Source: Blautia sp.
GTDB taxonomy: Bacteria > Bacillota > Clostridia > Lachnospirales > Lachnospiraceae
Direction of reading: 5' to 3'
Assembly (NCBI GenBank): GCA_022770365.1
Contig: JALEHU010000058.1
Span: 1-54,241, forward strand
DNA length: 54,241 bases
The notes under the pieces are model-generated. The model was not told where the DNA came from and searched no databases. It worked only from the letters and a program-made list of their open reading frames with translations. Below are positions 51,364 to 54,241 of this stretch, in pieces; positions within the stretch are counted from its first letter, which is position 1; the number at the start of each line of letters is the position of its first letter. A program made the position numbers and the translations under genes.

Positions 51364-51418
51364 ATCATAGCACAAGTATAAAAAAAAGACCAGATATATC
51401 ATAAATAATCTGGTCTTT
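51364..51418 (-). terminator. Terminator of the amidase gene with an embedded promoter for the YdcF-like gene
   Basis: AAAGACCAGAT (51385-51395) pairs with ATCTGGTCTTT (51408-51418), followed on the minus strand by a long U-run. An extended -10, TGCTATGAT (hexamer 51369-51364), lies directly after it, 17 bp from the weak -35 TGGTCT in the stem. Confidence 0.8.
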
Positions 51419-51478
51419 ACAGAAATGCATCTGTTATTAACCCTGTTCCTATCAGTACAGTTCACGCTGCCGGGGATT

Positions 51479-52246
51479 CTATTTTGTCACAATGAGAGTA
51501 CTGTATCCGTCATCCCGCAAACGCTGTTCCATATTTACAGCATTTCCCAGCTGAAGGAATGCACCTACCTGTACTTTATACAACCCATCCTGGTAAATCA
51601 GAAATGCCGGGTATCCTTTGTCCGTAAGTTGGTACAGCATGCGGTCTGCATTTTCTTTATTCCGGAAAATTCCTGTCTGTACCCGGTAATAAGTGGGACC
51701 TTCGATCTCATTTTCCTCCAGAGTTCCCAATATTGCATTTGCAATTCCCTCAGCGATTTCATCAAATTTTTCATCAAAAAGCTGATTGTCTATATCGGAA
51801 TTTATAAATCCTATCTCCAATAAAAGTGCAGGCATTTTTGTCCTTCGCAGCACTACAAGCCCCGGCCGCTCTTCTATCCCGATTTCCCGAAATCCCACTT
51901 CTCCCATGGCGCCAAGGATGTTTTCAGCCATCTCAAATTTGATACCTCTTTTGTCATACAGCAGAATTTCCACACCATCATATTGATTTGCTCTCGGGCT
52001 GCTGTTTCTGTGAAAAGAGATAAAAAAATTCGCCCCTGACTGATTTGCAAGCATTGCTTTCTCAAAAGGCGTCTGATAAACATCGGTTGTTCGGGTGTAA
52101 ACCACATCAATTCCATTTTCTGACAAAATCTTACCAACAGCGAGCATCAGCCGCAGATTGTCATCCTTTTCCTGGCGCCCTTCATATACAGCTCCGGGAT
52201 CAGCACCCCCGTGTCCGGCGTCCAGCATAATCTTATATTCCGGCAC
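51479..52246 (-). CDS. N-acetylmuramoyl-L-alanine amidase (Amidase_3) with SPOR domain
   Basis: A 255-residue peptidoglycan amidase. The zinc ligands are in DAGHGGADPG (His12), the early Glu near YEGRQEKDD, His in FFISFHRNSS and the catalytic Glu in LLLEIGFINS. A C-terminal SPOR domain (about 188-255, YYRVQTGIFRNKENADRMLY and YKVQVGAFL) should bind denuded glycan strands. No signal peptide is visible, as in B. subtilis CwlC, an amidase that acts on the mother cell wall; a sporulation role here is inference. Start is GTG 52246, eight bases after AAGGAG. Upstream DNA has a TATAAT at about 52276. Confidence 0.9.
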   Translation of the reverse strand: MPEYKIMLDAGHGGADPGAVYEGRQEKDDNLRLMLAVGKILSENGIDVVYTRTTDVYQTPFEKAMLANQSGANFFISFHRNSSPRANQYDGVEILLYDKRGIKFEMAENILGAMGEVGFREIGIEERPGLVVLRRTKMPALLLEIGFINSDIDNQLFDEKFDEIAEGIANAILGTLEENEIEGPTYYRVQTGIFRNKENADRMLYQLTDKGYPAFLIYQDGLYKVQVGAFLQLGNAVNMEQRLRDDGYSTLIVTK

Positions 52247-52343
52247 GATCAAAACTCCTTATGAAAGATGATTCCTGTTTATTATATGCATCTGCAAAAC
52301 AGGTTGACATTCCTGCAAACGCATTCCGCTTATGAGAAGTATA

Positions 52344-53270
52344 TCATTCCCATGTAAACTTACCACTTTCCCTGTTATAGTGATAAATATAGTAACTGAG
52401 AAAATCTTCTTCAGGTGTCGCCTCCTGCACAGTTTCTTTTAAAACATTCCTCAATTCTTCCACATCCACCGCTCTGTCATTATGGATCATCACTTCATGA
52501 ATGCTGGTAAAAACCATATAATATCCGCTGCCCATAAGATTTCCAATCCGCTCCGCCACGCCGGGCAAAAAGACTGCAACAGCTCCATTAGTCCGTTCAG
52601 TCGTACTCAGACAATTACCTCTTGCATCTTTGTTGAGTGTAAAATTGGACAGTATATTCATAAAGTTTTCTCCATTATAGTCCGGTTCAAAGATCAGACG
52701 CTCCCATCGAAAGATTCTGGGCGGGCTGATATAATATGTATTCAGAAGAGCTTTTCCAAAAACCTCTTCACTGTCCATATTCCATCTCTCCAACATATCA
52801 CAGCGAATTTTAAAGCTGGAAACAATGCCGTCAAAATTCCCCATCCGAATATAAAGCACAAGAGCGATGTCACCGATTTTACGATAAATCGCATGCTTCA
52901 GATCATCTTTATTCTTATCAAAATTCAGTAAACGAATAAACAAATCTGATTTAATTTTTTCATAATCATCCAGATCATGCACTTTTTCCAAAATTCCGGA
53001 ATCACTCATCCGGTTCAGTTCTGTCATTGTACGGCCTGCAATCTCTTCAATCGGTTCTCCATCAAGATAATTCTCATATAACTCTCTGGCATACAGTCCG
53101 CATATTTCCCGGCTGTTCTCACTGATTCCGCACTCCACAAAGATTCTGTCCCCGTTGGTTTGAGGATAATCATCTTTCCTCTTAAAGTAAACTCTGCTCT
53201 CATCATATCCTGTGCCAATAATCAGAGCACGTCTCAATTTCTCCACAAAAGCTTCATACTCTTTTTCCAT
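52344..53270 (-). CDS. DUF5688-like protein of unknown function
   Basis: A 308-residue soluble protein resembling DUF5688 proteins of Lachnospiraceae: an N-terminal helical block, RIFVECGISENSREICGLYA, a middle domain with IARKIGDIALVLYIR-like RKIGDIALVLYIRMGN, and a C-terminal YYMVFTSIHEVMIHNDRAVD segment. Members often occur in multiple copies per genome. No function is known. AAAGGA precedes ATG 53270; a promoter is at 53458-53487. Confidence 0.75.
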   Translation of the reverse strand: MEKEYEAFVEKLRRALIIGTGYDESRVYFKRKDDYPQTNGDRIFVECGISENSREICGLYARELYENYLDGEPIEEIAGRTMTELNRMSDSGILEKVHDLDDYEKIKSDLFIRLLNFDKNKDDLKHAIYRKIGDIALVLYIRMGNFDGIVSSFKIRCDMLERWNMDSEEVFGKALLNTYYISPPRIFRWERLIFEPDYNGENFMNILSNFTLNKDARGNCLSTTERTNGAVAVFLPGVAERIGNLMGSGYYMVFTSIHEVMIHNDRAVDVEELRNVLKETVQEATPEEDFLSYYIYHYNRESGKFTWE

Positions 53271-53457
53271 ATTTAGTTCCTTTCATTACTGCTGTGAAAA
53301 TTTGCAGGCGAACGCCTGAGATACTGAAAAAGATACCGGATGCTGCTCAAACTGAAAGCAGCTTCCATCATGATGCACGGAAAGAATGCATTTCCGCATA
53401 AATTCCTGCGTTGACTTAATCGGGATTGTTCATCCCCTGTTGAGTTGCTGTATCATC

Positions 53458-53487
53458 AGTATAGAGCATATCTGAATATTTTGTAAA
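53458..53487 (-). promoter_or_regulatory. Promoter of the DUF5688-like gene
   Basis: On the minus strand TTTACA (53487-53482), 18 bp, TATACT (53463-53458). The leader is about 180 nt and contains the dyads GGGAT/ATCCC (near 53421-53435) and CAGGCG/CGCCTG (near 53305-53319). Confidence 0.7.
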
Positions 53488-53537
53488 GAAAAAGAGTTCG
53501 ACAAGATGTGACAGATTCCGACAGAAAGGATTCCCCA

Positions 53538-53918
53538 ATGATTATTGTTCTTGGAACCGCTTTTCTGCTGCTGGCCGTTGAAGACTGGCTGGACGGAACG
53601 GTTGCTGTATCAGGCCTGCTGGCTGTAATGAGTATGGCTATGGTTTTGGCTATGCGAAGTGTTCCGGAAGTAACTGTCCGTCTTCAGGAAAAATTCGGAA
53701 AACTGTGGCTTGGCACTGAACTGAACAACAAAGAACGCTTATACTGCACAATTGCCTATCTGCCAAAAGCAACCGTCCAAGCAGCAATAGGATCTGTTTC
53801 CCTTGCACTTGGACTTCCCTGCGGAAAAATTGTTCTTTCAGTGGCGGTAATGTCTATTCTGATTACAGCACCACTTGGAGCAATCGGGATGGATCAGAAT
53901 TATAAAAACTGTTGGTAA
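53538..53918 (+). pseudogene. Remnant of a CPA1/NhaP-type cation:proton antiporter
   Basis: The frame of 126 codons encodes the end of a sodium/proton antiporter: RLYCTIAYLPKATVQAAIGS, ALGLPCGKIVLSVAVMSILI and APLGAIGMD are characteristic of the last membrane segments of NhaP-like proteins of about 400 residues. The first two-thirds are absent, and the junction KLWLGTEL/NNKERLYC looks like an internal deletion, since a full protein would have further membrane helices there. AAAGGA lies before ATG 53538, so a short product could still be made, but it should not transport. No upstream remnant is seen on this strand. Confidence 0.65.
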
Positions 53919-53941
53919 AAAAAAGTAATAAAAATTCCAAC

Positions 53942-53974
53942 GAGACCTGCAGTTATTGAAAATCTGCAGGTCTC
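53942..53974. terminator. Hairpin after the antiporter remnant
   Basis: GAGACCTGCAG (53942-53952) pairs with CTGCAGGTCTC (53964-53974) over 11 bp with an 11-nt loop. There is no clean U-run; it may be an old terminator. Confidence 0.55.
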
Positions 53975-54009
53975 TGACTCTAAACGAAAATATGTGCTTA
54001 CACAGAAAT

Positions 54010-54089
54010 CACCATATATAATAGTCTATTGCCTATACACCATATAATATTCTATTGATTATACACCATATATAATATGCTATTACATA
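54010..54089. repeat. Three AT-rich degenerate tandem repeats of 26-28 bp
   Basis: Units at 54010-54037, 54038-54063 and 54064-54089 each begin CACCATAT and contain TAATA and CTATT. There are no genes in 53919-54241; the rest is AT-rich with an inverted repeat at its end. Confidence 0.8.
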
Positions 54090-54185
54090 GCTCTATGTAC
54101 CGGTAATTGTCAAGATAGTTGTCAGTAAAATATTGATTTTTATTGGTTACATTTCATCAGGGCTGCTGAATTCTACTCCGGGTTA

Positions 54186-54239
54186 CAATCATCTGTCAAT
54201 GACAAGGCAAGTTGCTGCGCAATCATTGACAGATGATTG
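54186..54239. repeat. 17-bp perfect inverted repeat with 20-nt loop at the right edge
   Basis: CAATCATCTGTCAATGA (54186-54202) and TCATTGACAGATGATTG (54223-54239) pair perfectly. The loop can form a small TTGC/GCAA stem. The window ends 2 bp later, so it may be part of a mobile element end or a larger structure beyond the edge. Confidence 0.85.
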
Positions 54240-54241
54240 CA

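Noticed and set aside
50689-51465. Longer start for the YdcF-like protein at 51465
   Set aside because: It would run through the amidase terminator and the gene's own promoter; the start at 51321 has a ribosome binding site.
54010-54089. CRISPR-like array
   Set aside because: Units are adjacent with no unique spacers, are degenerate and AT-rich, and no cas gene is in the window.

Overview
The window looks like chromosomal core and accessory DNA of a Gram-positive, low-to-moderate GC member of the Clostridia, most likely a Lachnospiraceae gut anaerobe. I base this on the gene order TIGR04086-like / SCIFF peptide / SCIFF maturase / secDF / recJ / apt / relA / MBL hydrolase / hemZ / hisS / aspS, on strong AGGAGG ribosome binding sites, on frequent extended -10 promoters and on the protein families present. 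Genus cannot be settled from the sequence alone. No tRNA, rRNA, CRISPR array, prophage or intact insertion sequence was found.

Layout. 1-311: start of rpsB (minus strand) with its leader and promoter. 359-4619: an autoregulated GntR / ABC ATPase / ABC permease operon followed by an rRNA pseudouridine synthase. 4722-7833: csoR-copA copper defence with a CsoR operator and a CopZ-like domain fused to CopA. 7913-9445: CPBP protease and HAD phosphatase. 9541-12005: membrane Ser/Thr kinase plus a repeat-rich secreted protein. 12034-15655: argS, degV, and a LUD-domain gene on the plus strand.

15673-24525 is the most unusual region. A two-component system (response regulator at 19970, histidine kinase at 23248, both plus strand) is split by an inverted gene for a lipoprotein that joins a beta-propeller-like region with an Asp-box to a solute-binding domain. 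The operon on the other side carries two importer-type (MalF/MalG) permeases, an HlyD/MacA-type adaptor and a MacB-like membrane protein, and has no ATPase. Four promoters, arranged as two divergent pairs, carry the same two-half-site operator at the same distance from the -10 box. This reads as a closed regulatory circuit in which one regulator controls itself, its kinase, the sensor/binding lipoprotein and the transport operon.

24551-31614: a MacAB-like exporter operon with two adaptors, one with a large domain inserted in its coiled-coil hairpin and one with an acidic tail, and a divergent lipoprotein gene with a duplicated domain. 31644-47052: the long minus-strand housekeeping operon, including the 46-residue SCIFF peptide (46434-46574) with its own promoter and an attenuating terminator before its maturase. 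47057-53487: a cell-surface protein, a CorC/CNNM-type transporter, a YdcF-like protein, an amidase with SPOR domain and a DUF5688 protein. 53538-54241: a decayed cation:proton antiporter remnant, AT-rich repeats and a 17-bp inverted repeat, which looks like a degraded or recombined end.

A recurring fine-scale feature is that promoters are packed into the terminator of the preceding gene (rpsB, csoR, apt, ydcF-like), and one ribosome binding site (the TIGR04086-like gene) lies inside a terminator stem.
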